NCBI RefSeq assembly: GCF_000258175.1
Contig: NZ_JH636049.1
Location: forward strand, 2,891,482-2,955,481
DNA: 64,000 nucleotides
Direction of reading: 5' to 3'
Source: Saccharomonospora xinjiangensis XJ-54
GTDB taxonomy: Bacteria; Actinomycetota; Actinomycetes; Mycobacteriales; Pseudonocardiaceae
Below the pieces are notes generated by a model. It was not told where the DNA came from and searched no databases. It saw only the letters and a program-made list of their open reading frames with translations. A program made the position numbers and the translations under genes. Positions 8,840-18,095 of this stretch are shown here, in pieces. Every line of letters begins with the position of its first letter. The first letter of the stretch is position 1.

Positions 8840-9867
8840 GCGGCTTTCCGCCTTGCCCGCAGCACGAGGTGGATGAAGAGGGCTCCGCCGACGACACCCG
8901 CGATCGTCTCGACCGGGATCTCGTACGGGTACCGGATCGTGCGGCCGACGACGTCGCAGCACAGCACGAAGAACGCCCCGGCGAGCGCCGTCACGGGAAG
9001 GACGCGGCGAAGGTTGTCGCCGAGCAGCAGCGTGACGAGATTGGGCACGACGAGCGCGAGGAACGGGATGTGGCCCACCGTCACCACCACGACGGCGGTG
9101 ATCACGGACACCAGCACGAGACCCGTCGTGACCACGCGGTCGTAGTGGACGCCGAGGTTGACGGCGAAATCCCTGCCGAGTCCGGCGAGCGTGAACCGGT
9201 CGGCGAAGAGGTAACCGACGAGCGCCACGGCCGCGGTGATCCACAGCAGTTCGTAACGTCCTCTGAGGACACCCGAGAACTCGCCGCTGGTCCAGGCGGC
9301 CAGCGTCTGCAACAGGTCGGCCCTGTAGGCGAAGAACGTGGTCAACGCCGAGATCACGCCGCCGAACATGATGCCGACGAGCGGCACGACGATGATGTCG
9401 GCGAACGTCAGCCGCCGCAGCAGCGCGAGGAAGATGCCGGTGCCGAGCAGGGCGAACAGGGTTGCCACCGCCATCTTCACCCCGACCGCCTCCGCGCCGA
9501 AGAACACGGTGGCCACGAGCACGCCGAGCGAGGCAGACTCGGCCGTGCCTGCCGTGGAAGGTGTGACGAACCGGTTGCGGGTCAGGCTCATCATGACCAG
9601 CCCCGCGACGCTCAGCGTCGAGCCTGCCAGCAGGATCGCCAGTAGCCTCGGCAGCCGTGACTCCCACAGGATCATGAGCTGGTTCTCGTCGCCTGCCAGC
9701 AACCCGGCAGGTGTCAGGTGGCTGACGCCGACGAAGAGGGAGCCGAACGACGCCAGGGCGAGGAGCCCGACGGCGAGCACGATGTGGCGGCGGCGGACCT
9801 GGCCGGAGCGCCTGGCCCGCCGCGTTGACCGTGCCGGTCGCTTCGCCGATGTTGCCGACGTCGTCAC
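8836..9867 (-). CDS. FecCD-family iron-siderophore permease, first subunit
   Basis: The partner permease, 343 aa, with a basic N terminus followed by about nine membrane helices. It has the family pattern ESRLPRLLAILLAGSTLSVAG and the coupling loop LGRDFAVNLGV. I chose the GTG at 9867, whose GTGA overlaps the stop of the binding-protein gene (9864-9867). The alternative start 23 codons upstream would run into the lipoprotein gene. The arrangement of binding protein, two distinct permeases and ATPase matches YclNOPQ/petrobactin-type systems. Confidence 0.92.
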   Translation of the reverse strand: MTTSATSAKRPARSTRRARRSGQVRRRHIVLAVGLLALASFGSLFVGVSHLTPAGLLAGDENQLMILWESRLPRLLAILLAGSTLSVAGLVMMSLTRNRFVTPSTAGTAESASLGVLVATVFFGAEAVGVKMAVATLFALLGTGIFLALLRRLTFADIIVVPLVGIMFGGVISALTTFFAYRADLLQTLAAWTSGEFSGVLRGRYELLWITAAVALVGYLFADRFTLAGLGRDFAVNLGVHYDRVVTTGLVLVSVITAVVVVTVGHIPFLALVVPNLVTLLLGDNLRRVLPVTALAGAFFVLCCDVVGRTIRYPYEIPVETIAGVVGGALFIHLVLRARRKAA

Positions 9868-10820
9868 GCCACGCTGTCCCCGACGGTGGCCACCATGGAC
9901 TCCAGCGACGGCAGCCCGTTGGACGTGAGGTACCACTGCGCGGCGTCGAGGTAGACGATGCCGCCCTCCTTGGCGGCGGTGGTGCCGTTGATCAGCGCGT
10001 TGTCGAGAACCTGCCTGGCCGACTGGCCTGCCTCGCCGATGGCGGAGTCGCGGTCGATCACGAAGATCAGGTCGGGGTTCGCCTCGGCGACGAACTCGGA
10101 GGAGATGGCGTCACCGTGGGCTTCGTCCGAGAGCCCGTCCACGGCAGGCTTCACGCCCAGCTCGTCGTAGACGAAGCCGAACCGGGAGCCGGGGCCGTAG
10201 GCGCTGAGCTTGCCGCCGGTGGTCAGCACCACGAGGCCCGTCTTCTCGGACGCACCCGAGGATGTGATTTCCTCGGCCTTCGCGGCAAGGGCGTCCAGCC
10301 GTTCCCTGACGGCGTCCTCCTTGCCGAACAGCGTGCCGAGCGTCTCGATGCGCTCCGAGGCGCTGGCGAGAAAGTTCGTCGCGTCAACGCTGAGATCGAC
10401 GGTCGGCGCGATCTCGGACAGCTCGGCGTAGGCGGGCGCCGACCGCGCAGCGACGATGATGAGGTCGGGCTCGAGCGCGTTGACCTGCTCGAAGTCGGGC
10501 TCCTTGAGGCTGCCGACCTTGGTGTAGTCGTCGGAGCCGTACTTGGTGAGCGGCTTCGGCAGGTTGGGAACCTCGGGAACACCGACGATGCCCTCGACAC
10601 CGAGGACGTCGAGCGTTTCGAGCACACCGAGATCGAAGACGACGACCCGCTCGGGTGTCCCGTCCAGCGACGTGGACCCCTGGGCGTGCTCGATGGTGAC
10701 GGCCCCCTTGCCGTTGGCGCCGTCGGCGGTGTCCGCGTCAACCCCGCCGCACGCGGTCAGCAGGCCCACGAGGCCGGCCAGGAGAGCGGCGAGCGCCCCT
10801 CGGCGGTGACTCCCACGCAT
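9864..10820 (-). CDS. Siderophore-binding lipoprotein (CeuE/FatB/YclQ-like)
   Basis: The extracytoplasmic receptor of the importer, 318 aa. A signal sequence ends in the lipobox LTAC (Cys24), so the protein is lipid-anchored. It then shows the class III binding-protein layout: PERVVVFDLGVLETLDVLG at the N-lobe, LEPDLIIV and ANPDLIFVIDRD as paired strands, and a long connecting helix. Similarity in pattern is closest to the CeuE/FatB group that takes catecholate or petrobactin-like siderophores. The ligand cannot be fixed from sequence. The gene starts 32 bp from an IdeR-type iron box. Confidence 0.88.
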   Translation of the reverse strand: MRGSHRRGALAALLAGLVGLLTACGGVDADTADGANGKGAVTIEHAQGSTSLDGTPERVVVFDLGVLETLDVLGVEGIVGVPEVPNLPKPLTKYGSDDYTKVGSLKEPDFEQVNALEPDLIIVAARSAPAYAELSEIAPTVDLSVDATNFLASASERIETLGTLFGKEDAVRERLDALAAKAEEITSSGASEKTGLVVLTTGGKLSAYGPGSRFGFVYDELGVKPAVDGLSDEAHGDAISSEFVAEANPDLIFVIDRDSAIGEAGQSARQVLDNALINGTTAAKEGGIVYLDAAQWYLTSNGLPSLESMVATVGDSVA

Positions 10821-10851
10821 GCTTGCTCCCTAGAAAGATCGAATTTTCAAG

Positions 10852-10870
10852 ATAGGTGAGGCTAACTTAA
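10852..10870 (-). promoter_or_regulatory. IdeR/DtxR-type iron box upstream of the siderophore operon
   Basis: The 19 bases ATAGGTGAGGCTAACTTAA match the mycobacterial/corynebacterial iron-box consensus TTAGGTTAGGCTAACCTAA at 16 of 19 positions by eye. The site lies 32-50 bp upstream of the lipoprotein start codon, where iron-loaded IdeR would block transcription. This predicts induction of the importer under iron limitation. Confidence 0.85.
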
Positions 10871-10968
10871 GTGGGCTGACGACGGGAGGCGAGTGACGCC
10901 GGTCGCAAAGTGAGCTATATCGCCGGGGTGGTGATCGCGGTCGGGATGGGCGATGAGGGGGCATTCTG

Positions 10969-10995
10969 CTTGCACTCGCACCCCGAGAGTGCTAA
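10969..10995 (+). promoter_or_regulatory. CIRCE operator 1 (HrcA binding site)
   Basis: An inverted repeat CTTGCACTC, nine bases, GAGTGCTAA. It matches the CIRCE form TTAGCACTC-N9-GAGTGCTAA with exact spacing. It lies about 165 bp upstream of groEL and implies HrcA repression released on heat shock. Confidence 0.9.
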
Positions 10996-11003
10996 ACACG
11001 AAA

Positions 11004-11030
11004 TTGGCACTCGGCACCGTCGAGTGCTAG
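11004..11030 (+). promoter_or_regulatory. CIRCE operator 2 (HrcA binding site)
   Basis: A second inverted repeat TTGGCACTC, nine bases, GAGTGCTAG, only eight bases after the first. The two centres are 35 bp apart. Two tandem CIRCE boxes suggest tight HrcA control of the groEL gene. Confidence 0.9.
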
Positions 11031-11140
11031 GCGGTAGGTCGCCGACCGCCGCCTGAAGGTCGGGACGGTGAGGCCACGTTCGGCAATACCGAACTGGTCG
11101 TCCGTCGCGGGCACCGAGCCTGGCCGAGGACGTGTCCTGA

Positions 11141-12790
<1,650 letters not shown>

Positions 12791-12810
12791 TTCCGGCCCC
12801 GTAGCCACGG

Positions 12811-12847
12811 AAAGGCCCGGCTCCCTCGGTGGGGCCGGGCCTTTTCG
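12811..12847 (+). terminator. Rho-independent terminator of groEL
   Basis: Stem AAGGCCCGGC (12812-12821) pairs with GCCGGGCCTT (12834-12843), with a 12-base loop and a short T-run after it. The repeat cluster begins right after this hairpin. Confidence 0.9.
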
Positions 12848-12972
12848 TGTCCGCAGTCTGTGTACGGGTGTTGGCAGTTTGTGCACTCGTGTCCGCAGTC
12901 TGTGTACGGGTGTTGGCAGTTTGTGCACTCGTGTCCGCAGTCTGTGTACGGGTGTTGGCAGTTTGTGCACGG
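12847..12972 (+). repeat. 21-bp intergenic repeat cluster 3 (6 units as 42-bp pairs)
   Basis: Three near-perfect 42-bp copies (12847, 12889, 12931). Each is made of two related 21-bp units, the first starting GTGTCCGCAGTC and the second GTGTTGGCAGTT. The last copy ends in GG instead of TC. The array starts in the T-run of the groEL terminator, and its units run in the sense of groEL. About 100 bp of non-repeat sequence follows before the next, opposite cluster. Confidence 0.95.
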
Positions 12973-13072
12973 GTCGCCAGGTGCGGAGTTGGCAGGCTGT
13001 GGGCGCATGTTTCGCAGGCGGGGCCCCGCGCGCGAGGTGAGGTGCGAGTTCCTGCGTGGGGCTCGTGGTTGC

Positions 13073-13177
13073 GTCCAGGAAGTGCCAGCACCCGTGCAGG
13101 AAGTGCGGACACGCGTGCAGGAAGTGCGGACACGCGTGCAGGAAGTGCGGACACGCGTGCAGGAGATGCGGACACGG
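13073..13177 (-). repeat. 21-bp intergenic repeat cluster 4 (5 units, inverted)
   Basis: Five contiguous units (13073, 13094, 13115, 13136, 13157). The middle three are identical (GTGCAGGAAG then TGCGGACACGC) and the outer two are diverged. On the minus strand they read GTGTCCGCAC then TTCCTGCACGC, opposite in orientation to cluster 3. The array ends 56 bp before the PfpI-like gene. Confidence 0.95.
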
Positions 13178-13233
13178 TCGTTTCGTTCACTCGTTCGGAC
13201 GGGTAGCCCGAGGGCGTACCCAAGGAAGGAGTG

Positions 13234-13812
13234 ATGAGCGTGGCGGACACACTCACCGGCCGTCGAGTCGCGTTCGTGGCGGCGCCGGAGGGAACGGAGC
13301 AGGTCGAGTTGACCGAGCCGTGGAAGGCGGTCGAGAACGCAGGCGGCACGCCCGAGCTGATCTCCACGAAAACCGGGAGCATCCAGGCGTTCAACCACCT
13401 CGACAAGGGCGACACCTTCTCCGTTGACAAGACGGTCACGGAGGCACGCGTTGACGACTACGACGGCTTGGTGCTGCCAGGGGGCGTCGCCAATCCCGAC
13501 CTTCTGCGCACCGACGACAACGCCGTGGGCTTCGTCCGCGAGTTCTTCTCCAAGAGCAAGCCTGTCGCGGTGATCTGCCACGGTTCGTGGACGTTGATCG
13601 AGGCCGGTGTCGTGAACGGTCGCAGGATGACGTCGTGGCCGAGTCTCAAGACGGATCTGCGCAACGCCGGCGCCGAGTGGGTCGATGAGGAGGTCGTGGT
13701 GGACAGCGGGCTCGTGTCGAGCCGCAAACCGGCCGACCTGCCCGCGTTCTGCTCGAAACTCGTCGAGGAGATCGCGGAAGGTGAGCACTCAAGGCAGAAG
13801 GCCAACGCCTGA
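13234..13812 (+). CDS. DJ-1/PfpI family protein (class I glutamine-amidotransferase-like)
   Basis: A 192-residue protein of the DJ-1/PfpI superfamily. It begins GRRVAFVAAPEGTEQVELTEPW, the usual first strand and acidic loop with the conserved Glu. The nucleophile elbow is VICHGSW, with Cys near residue 112 and His next to it. Members act as general-stress proteins, deglycases or proteases; which applies here is unknown. AAGGAAGGAG ends just before the start, so the ATG at 13234 or the GTG at 13240 are both possible. Codon use is normal. Confidence 0.87.
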   Translation: MSVADTLTGRRVAFVAAPEGTEQVELTEPWKAVENAGGTPELISTKTGSIQAFNHLDKGDTFSVDKTVTEARVDDYDGLVLPGGVANPDLLRTDDNAVGFVREFFSKSKPVAVICHGSWTLIEAGVVNGRRMTSWPSLKTDLRNAGAEWVDEEVVVDSGLVSSRKPADLPAFCSKLVEEIAEGEHSRQKANA

Positions 13813-13822
13813 GCCGTCTTTC

Positions 13823-14734
13823 TCAACCTCCCGAGGAATCACCCGGCGGCGCGCGGTGCAGGCCGAGTTCGTCAGCCAGCGCCATCGCGTCGCCGGGTGC
13901 CTTCACGTTGACGTCGTTGTCGAAGTAGACGTAGACGTCGTGCCCCTGCGCACGCCATCGGCGGATCTTGCCCGCCCACTCCCGCAGCGCCGCGTCGCTG
14001 TATCCGCTCGAGTAGAGTTCCACGTCCCCGTGGAGCCGGATGTAGACGAGGTCGGAGGTCGTCTCCTCCAGGTAGGGCCAGGTGCCCGCCGTGTCGGCGA
14101 CGACGAGCGCGATGTCGTGAGCGCGCACCAGTTCGGGGAACCGCGGATCAGTGAAGCTGGGGTGGCGCACTTCGAGTGCGTGACGCAGCCGCCGGTTCGT
14201 CCGCACCTCCGTGTAGGGCTCGAACGTCACCTTCTCGTCGTGCCGGGTCGCGAGCGCGGCGGCTTCGCCGGTACTGCGGGGCAGCAGCGCGAAGAACGAC
14301 GCGAGGCGGGCGGCGTCGAAGGGCAGCCGGGGCGGGAGTTGCCACAGTACGGGGCCGAGTTTGTCGTCGAGGGCCAGCACGCCGGAAGCGAAGAAGTTCG
14401 CCAATGCCGCCTCCACGCCCCGGAGTTGGCGCATGTGCGTGATGAACCGGCCGCCTTTGACCGCGAACCGGAAGTCGTCCGGCGTCGCGGACTTCCACCG
14501 CAGGTATCTCTGGGGGCGTTGCAGCGAGTAGAACGAGCCGTTGATCTCCACGGTGTTCACGCGCCGCGAGAGGTATTCGAGTTCCCTCCGCTTCGGCAGT
14601 CCCTTCGGGTAGAACTCCCCACGCCAGGCCGGGTAGATCCACCCTGACGTGCCGACACGGATTTCGCCGTCACCCGGAATGCCTCGCTCCTTCCTGCCAT
14701 CGGCCAGGGTGGCACGGTGGCAGGAAGGGCGCAT
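13823..14734 (-). CDS. DUF72 family protein
   Basis: A TIM-barrel-like DUF72 protein of unknown reaction. It shows the family hallmarks IRVGTSGWIYPAWRGEFYP at the N terminus, NTVEINGSFY, FRFAVKGGRFITH, LGPVLWQLPP, EVRHPSF and YIRLHGD. The only in-frame ATG is at 14734, which has no ribosome site and gives 303 aa. A strong AGGAAGGAG lies inside the frame and is followed at six bases by an in-frame ATT, so the true start may be that rare codon. The gene converges on the PfpI-like gene with a 10-bp gap. Confidence 0.88.
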   Translation of the reverse strand: MRPSCHRATLADGRKERGIPGDGEIRVGTSGWIYPAWRGEFYPKGLPKRRELEYLSRRVNTVEINGSFYSLQRPQRYLRWKSATPDDFRFAVKGGRFITHMRQLRGVEAALANFFASGVLALDDKLGPVLWQLPPRLPFDAARLASFFALLPRSTGEAAALATRHDEKVTFEPYTEVRTNRRLRHALEVRHPSFTDPRFPELVRAHDIALVVADTAGTWPYLEETTSDLVYIRLHGDVELYSSGYSDAALREWAGKIRRWRAQGHDVYVYFDNDVNVKAPGDAMALADELGLHRAPPGDSSGG

Positions 14735-14857
14735 CAGAGCGAGCTGATGCGGACGTGATCATTCGAACATGATTCGAACAAACTGGTACGCGGGGGAGTG
14801 AAGGTGTGGCACAGTGTCACGGGCGCGCAGTCGGGCGTGCCCGGAAGGGAAGTCACT

Positions 14858-15196
14858 GTGACTGGTCCGAAGAGAATGAGGAAGTCGCTCGCCGCTGCGG
14901 CGTCGGCGGTGGCGCTCACCACGATGCTCGGGGCGGGATCGGCGAGTGCCGCGCCCGCGAGCTCGGACGTAGGGGTTCTGGGTGGTACCCCGAACTGTGT
15001 GTCGTCGTGGGTTGACGTGGGCACCGTGACGCAGACGGCGTACGTGTGGAACTACTCGTGCTCCACCACGAAGTACGTCCGGGTGGTCTGGGCGTTCGGC
15101 ACCGACAGCGTGTGCATCGAGCTGCGGCCGGGGCAGCAGGCGTCGAACACCGTTCCGCGCTATCCGCGCCGCTTCGAGGGTCACAAGCCCTGCTGA
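14858..15196 (+). CDS. Small secreted Cys-rich protein, tendamistat-like
   Basis: A 112-residue exported protein. The GTG at 14858 follows GGAAGGGAAG by five bases and begins a signal peptide (MRKSLAAAASAVALTTMLG, then ASA-AP as the likely cleavage site). The mature part is about 80 residues with four cysteines spaced 21, 18 and 26 apart. The middle section, with C-x(17)-C followed by a PGQ motif, resembles the alpha-amylase inhibitor tendamistat (C27 to C45, then APGQ). The inhibitory WRY triplet of tendamistat is absent. Function is therefore open: a small beta-sandwich inhibitor or a related secreted factor. A GC-rich hairpin follows the stop. Confidence 0.75.
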   Translation: MTGPKRMRKSLAAAASAVALTTMLGAGSASAAPASSDVGVLGGTPNCVSSWVDVGTVTQTAYVWNYSCSTTKYVRVVWAFGTDSVCIELRPGQQASNTVPRYPRRFEGHKPC

Positions 15197-15202
15197 ACAC
15201 CC

Positions 15203-15230
15203 CGCCGCCGGAGCCTGCTCTCCGGCGGCG
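15203..15230 (+). terminator. Terminator-like hairpin after the secreted protein gene
   Basis: Stem CGCCGCCGGA (15203-15212) pairs with TCCGGCGGCG (15221-15230) around an eight-base loop. There is no T-run. It lies between convergent genes and could serve both strands. Confidence 0.65.
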
Positions 15231-15269
15231 GCGCGTCACAACGGTCGCCGTGGGTCGCGGAGGACTACC

Positions 15270-16916
15270 TCACAGGGGCCGCAGCAGGTCGTCGGCATCG
15301 ACGATGCGGTACGCGTAGCCCTGCTCGGCCAGGAAGCGCTGCCGGTGGGCGGCGTACTCGGTGTCCACGGTGTCACGCGCGACGACGGAGTAGAAGTGCG
15401 CCTGCCTGCCGTCGCCCTTCGGCCGCAGCAGCCTTCCCAGCCGCTGGGCCTCCTCCTGGCGGGAGCCGAAGGTGCCGGAGACCTGGATGGCCACGGACGC
15501 CTCGGGAAGGTCGATGGAGAAGTTGGCGACCTTGGACACCACGAGTTTGTCGATCTCACCCCTGCGGAAGGCGTCGAACAGAGCTTCGCGCTCCCTGTTC
15601 TTCGTCGAACCCTGCACGACGGGTGCGTTCAGTTCGGCGCCGAGTTCCTCCAGTTGGTCGAGGTAGGCGCCGATGACGAGGGTCGGCTCGCCCGCGTGCT
15701 TCTCGACGATCGAGGAGATCACGCCGATCTTGGTGCGGGCGGTGGAGGCCAGCCGGTAGCGCTCCTCGCTCTCGGCGGTGGCGTAGCCGAGGCGCTCGGC
15801 GTCGGTGAGCGTGACGCGCACCTCGACGCACTCGGCGGGTGCGATCCACCCCTGCGCTTCGATGTCGCGCCACGGGGCGTCGTAGCGCTTGGGGCCGATG
15901 AGGGAGAACACGTCGCCCTCACGGCCGTCCTCACGCACGAGCGTCGCCGTGAGCCCGAGCCGCCTGCGCGACTGGAGGTCGGCCGTCATGCGGAACACCG
16001 GGGCAGGAAGCAGGTGCACCTCGTCGTAGATGACGAGTCCCCAGTCGCGCGAGTCGAACAGTTCGAGGTGGCGGTACTCGCCCTTCGTGCGGCGGGTGAC
16101 GACCTGATACGTCGCGATGGTGACGGGACGGATCTCCTTCTTCTCCCCTGAATACTCGCCGATCTCGTCCTCGGTGAGCGAGGTGCGCTCCACCAGTTCG
16201 CGTTTCCACTGCCTGCCCGCGACCGTGTTGGTGACGAGGATGAGGGTCGTGGCCTGTGCCCGAGCCATGGCCGCGGCGCCCACGAGCGTCTTACCGGCTC
16301 CGCACGGGAGCACGACCACGCCCGAACCTCCGGCCCAGAAGGCGTCGGCGGCCTGCCGCTGGTAGTCCCGCAGCGCCCAGCCGTCCTCGGCGAGCGACAT
16401 CGGGTGGGACTCGCCGTCCACGTACCCCGCCAGGTCCTCGGCGGGCCACCCGACCTTCAGCAGCGCCTGTTTGAGCCTGCCCCGCTCCGAGGGATGCACC
16501 ACGACGGTGTCGTCGTCGATGCGCGCGCCGAGCATCGGGGAGATCTTCTTGTGGCGCAGGACCTCTTCGAGTACCGCGCGGTCGGTTGTGGCCATCACGA
16601 GGCCGTGGGCCGGGTGGTTCTGGATCTGGAGCCTGCCGAACCGGCCCATCGTGTCAACGACGTCGATGAGCAGGGGCTGCGGCACGGGGAACCGGGAGTA
16701 CGTGGTGAGGGCATCGACCACCTGCTCGGCGTCGTGCCCCGCAGCGCGGGCGTTCCACAGCGCCAGCGGGGTGATCCGGTACGTATGGACGTGCTCAGGA
16801 GCGCGTTCGAGTTCGGCGAACGGCGCGATGGCGATGCGTGCGTCCTCGGCGAGGCCGTGATCGACCTCCAGCAGCACCGTCTTGTCCGACTGGACGATCA
16901 GGGGGCCATCAGTCAC
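15270..16916 (-). CDS. XPB/Ssl2-type DNA repair helicase
   Basis: A superfamily 2 helicase of 548 aa like M. tuberculosis Rv0861c (ERCC3 homologue). It has an N-terminal XPB-type domain (1-165), Walker A PCGAGKT near residue 206, a DEVH box near 298, and the XPB RED motif in LVREDGREGD. Motif VI is QEEAQRLGRLLRP. Such proteins unwind DNA 3'-5' and anneal strands; a role in repair is inferred. The GTG start at 16916 has AAAGGAGG unusually close. Its usual neighbour, the XPB N-terminal-domain protein, lies 15 kb away at 32273-34522. Confidence 0.93.
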   Translation of the reverse strand: MTDGPLIVQSDKTVLLEVDHGLAEDARIAIAPFAELERAPEHVHTYRITPLALWNARAAGHDAEQVVDALTTYSRFPVPQPLLIDVVDTMGRFGRLQIQNHPAHGLVMATTDRAVLEEVLRHKKISPMLGARIDDDTVVVHPSERGRLKQALLKVGWPAEDLAGYVDGESHPMSLAEDGWALRDYQRQAADAFWAGGSGVVVLPCGAGKTLVGAAAMARAQATTLILVTNTVAGRQWKRELVERTSLTEDEIGEYSGEKKEIRPVTIATYQVVTRRTKGEYRHLELFDSRDWGLVIYDEVHLLPAPVFRMTADLQSRRRLGLTATLVREDGREGDVFSLIGPKRYDAPWRDIEAQGWIAPAECVEVRVTLTDAERLGYATAESEERYRLASTARTKIGVISSIVEKHAGEPTLVIGAYLDQLEELGAELNAPVVQGSTKNREREALFDAFRRGEIDKLVVSKVANFSIDLPEASVAIQVSGTFGSRQEEAQRLGRLLRPKGDGRQAHFYSVVARDTVDTEYAAHRQRFLAEQGYAYRIVDADDLLRPL

Positions 16917-16940
16917 GCCCTCCTTTATACGTGCCCGGGA

Positions 16941-17909
16941 TCAGGGAAGTTCCCCCTTCGGCACCAACGACGCCACATCGAGGCGCTCCGAGAGCAGTCC
17001 CGCGCCGTGCATGAGGTCAGCGACCCGCTGAAGTCTCTCGGCGTGGACCACCTGCGGATACGAGCCCAGCGACACCAGTGAGGCTGTGACGTCGTCGATG
17101 TCACCGAGGTGGGTCAGCTCCCCGCGCACGGCGCCGCTGTCGGCACCTCGTTGCTGAGCCTTCGCCAGCAGTTCCCGGAACAGCGCGAGAGTCCTCGGAT
17201 TCGCGGAACTGAATTTTTCGGTCGCCGCGTACGCGGACATGGGAAAGCTCTCCGTGGCGCCGTGAGCACAATCCGCGAGTAGCCGGACACCGTGTTCCGT
17301 CTGCGCGGCGGTGAGGTGTGGTTCGGTGAGCCAGGCCGCGTCCACCCTGCCGGTACGCAATGCCTCCACCATTCCGTCGAACGGAATCACCGGGAAAGTG
17401 ACCTTGGTGGGATCGACGCCTGCGGCTTCGAGAACGGAACGGGACGTGAGCGATCCGAGGCCGTTGGGCGAGGGAACCGCGATGCGAGGGGCCTCCAGTT
17501 GGCCGGGGTCGGTGTAGGCGGAATCGGGCAGTGTCACGAGCGCCATCGATCCGGTTCCCGCGACGTAGGCCTCGCCGTGGAGCCGGATCTTGGCGCCCTT
17601 TCCCGCCGCTCGGAACAGGGCGACGTTGCTGGCGAACACCACGTCCACCTCCCCGTTCGTGAGCACCGAGACGGGGTCGTCACCCTCCTTCAGTTCGACG
17701 AGTTCCACGCTCAGCCCGCCGCGCTGGAACAGGCCGTCGGCGACAGCCAGCCGGAGTGGGGCGGTCTCGACCGCGTTGCCGACGCCCACGACAAGACGGT
17801 CCCTTTCGGGCGCGGGCGCGGTGGTGTTCGTCGTTTCGGTGAACACGGAGCAGGAACCGAGGAGCAAAACGACAGCGAGGACGAAAAGCACGTGTACCCG
17901 ACTTCGCAC
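16941..17909 (-). CDS. NitT/TauT-type ABC transporter binding lipoprotein, copy 1 (orphan)
   Basis: A 322-residue extracellular binding protein with lipobox LGSC (Cys20). The NMT1/SsuA-like fold shows in LRLAVADGLFQRGGLSVELVEL, in the strand GEVDVVFASN, and in ALRTGVDAAWLTEP-type wording around residue 200. Binding proteins of this group take nitrate, sulfonates, taurine or pyrimidines. No permease or ATPase is next to it; the only full transporter is at 20966-24525, whose own binding protein is a paralogue. It is divergent from a NIT-domain kinase gene (186 bp), so it may deliver ligand to that transporter or to the sensor. Confidence 0.85.
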   Translation of the reverse strand: MRSRVHVLFVLAVVLLLGSCSVFTETTNTTAPAPERDRLVVGVGNAVETAPLRLAVADGLFQRGGLSVELVELKEGDDPVSVLTNGEVDVVFASNVALFRAAGKGAKIRLHGEAYVAGTGSMALVTLPDSAYTDPGQLEAPRIAVPSPNGLGSLTSRSVLEAAGVDPTKVTFPVIPFDGMVEALRTGRVDAAWLTEPHLTAAQTEHGVRLLADCAHGATESFPMSAYAATEKFSSANPRTLALFRELLAKAQQRGADSGAVRGELTHLGDIDDVTASLVSLGSYPQVVHAERLQRVADLMHGAGLLSERLDVASLVPKGELP

Positions 17910-18095
17910 CGGCCGCCTCCAAGTTCAGGTGAAATCCCGACAATGTGTGGAGCTTAGGGCGATCAAGGCAATACCATGCGTCGGCAACCCTTCTCCGGCC
18001 ACGGGCGTCCCTTCGAATGTGACAGGGTGTCGTTACCCTCCTCCTGCGCAATTCGAAGCGGACCGGCCTGCTGTGGATGACCGAAGGAAGCCCAG

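Noticed and set aside
14761..14779. LexA (SOS) box before the secreted protein gene
   Set aside because: ATTCGAAC is directly repeated, but the inverted spacing is one base off the actinobacterial SOS box.
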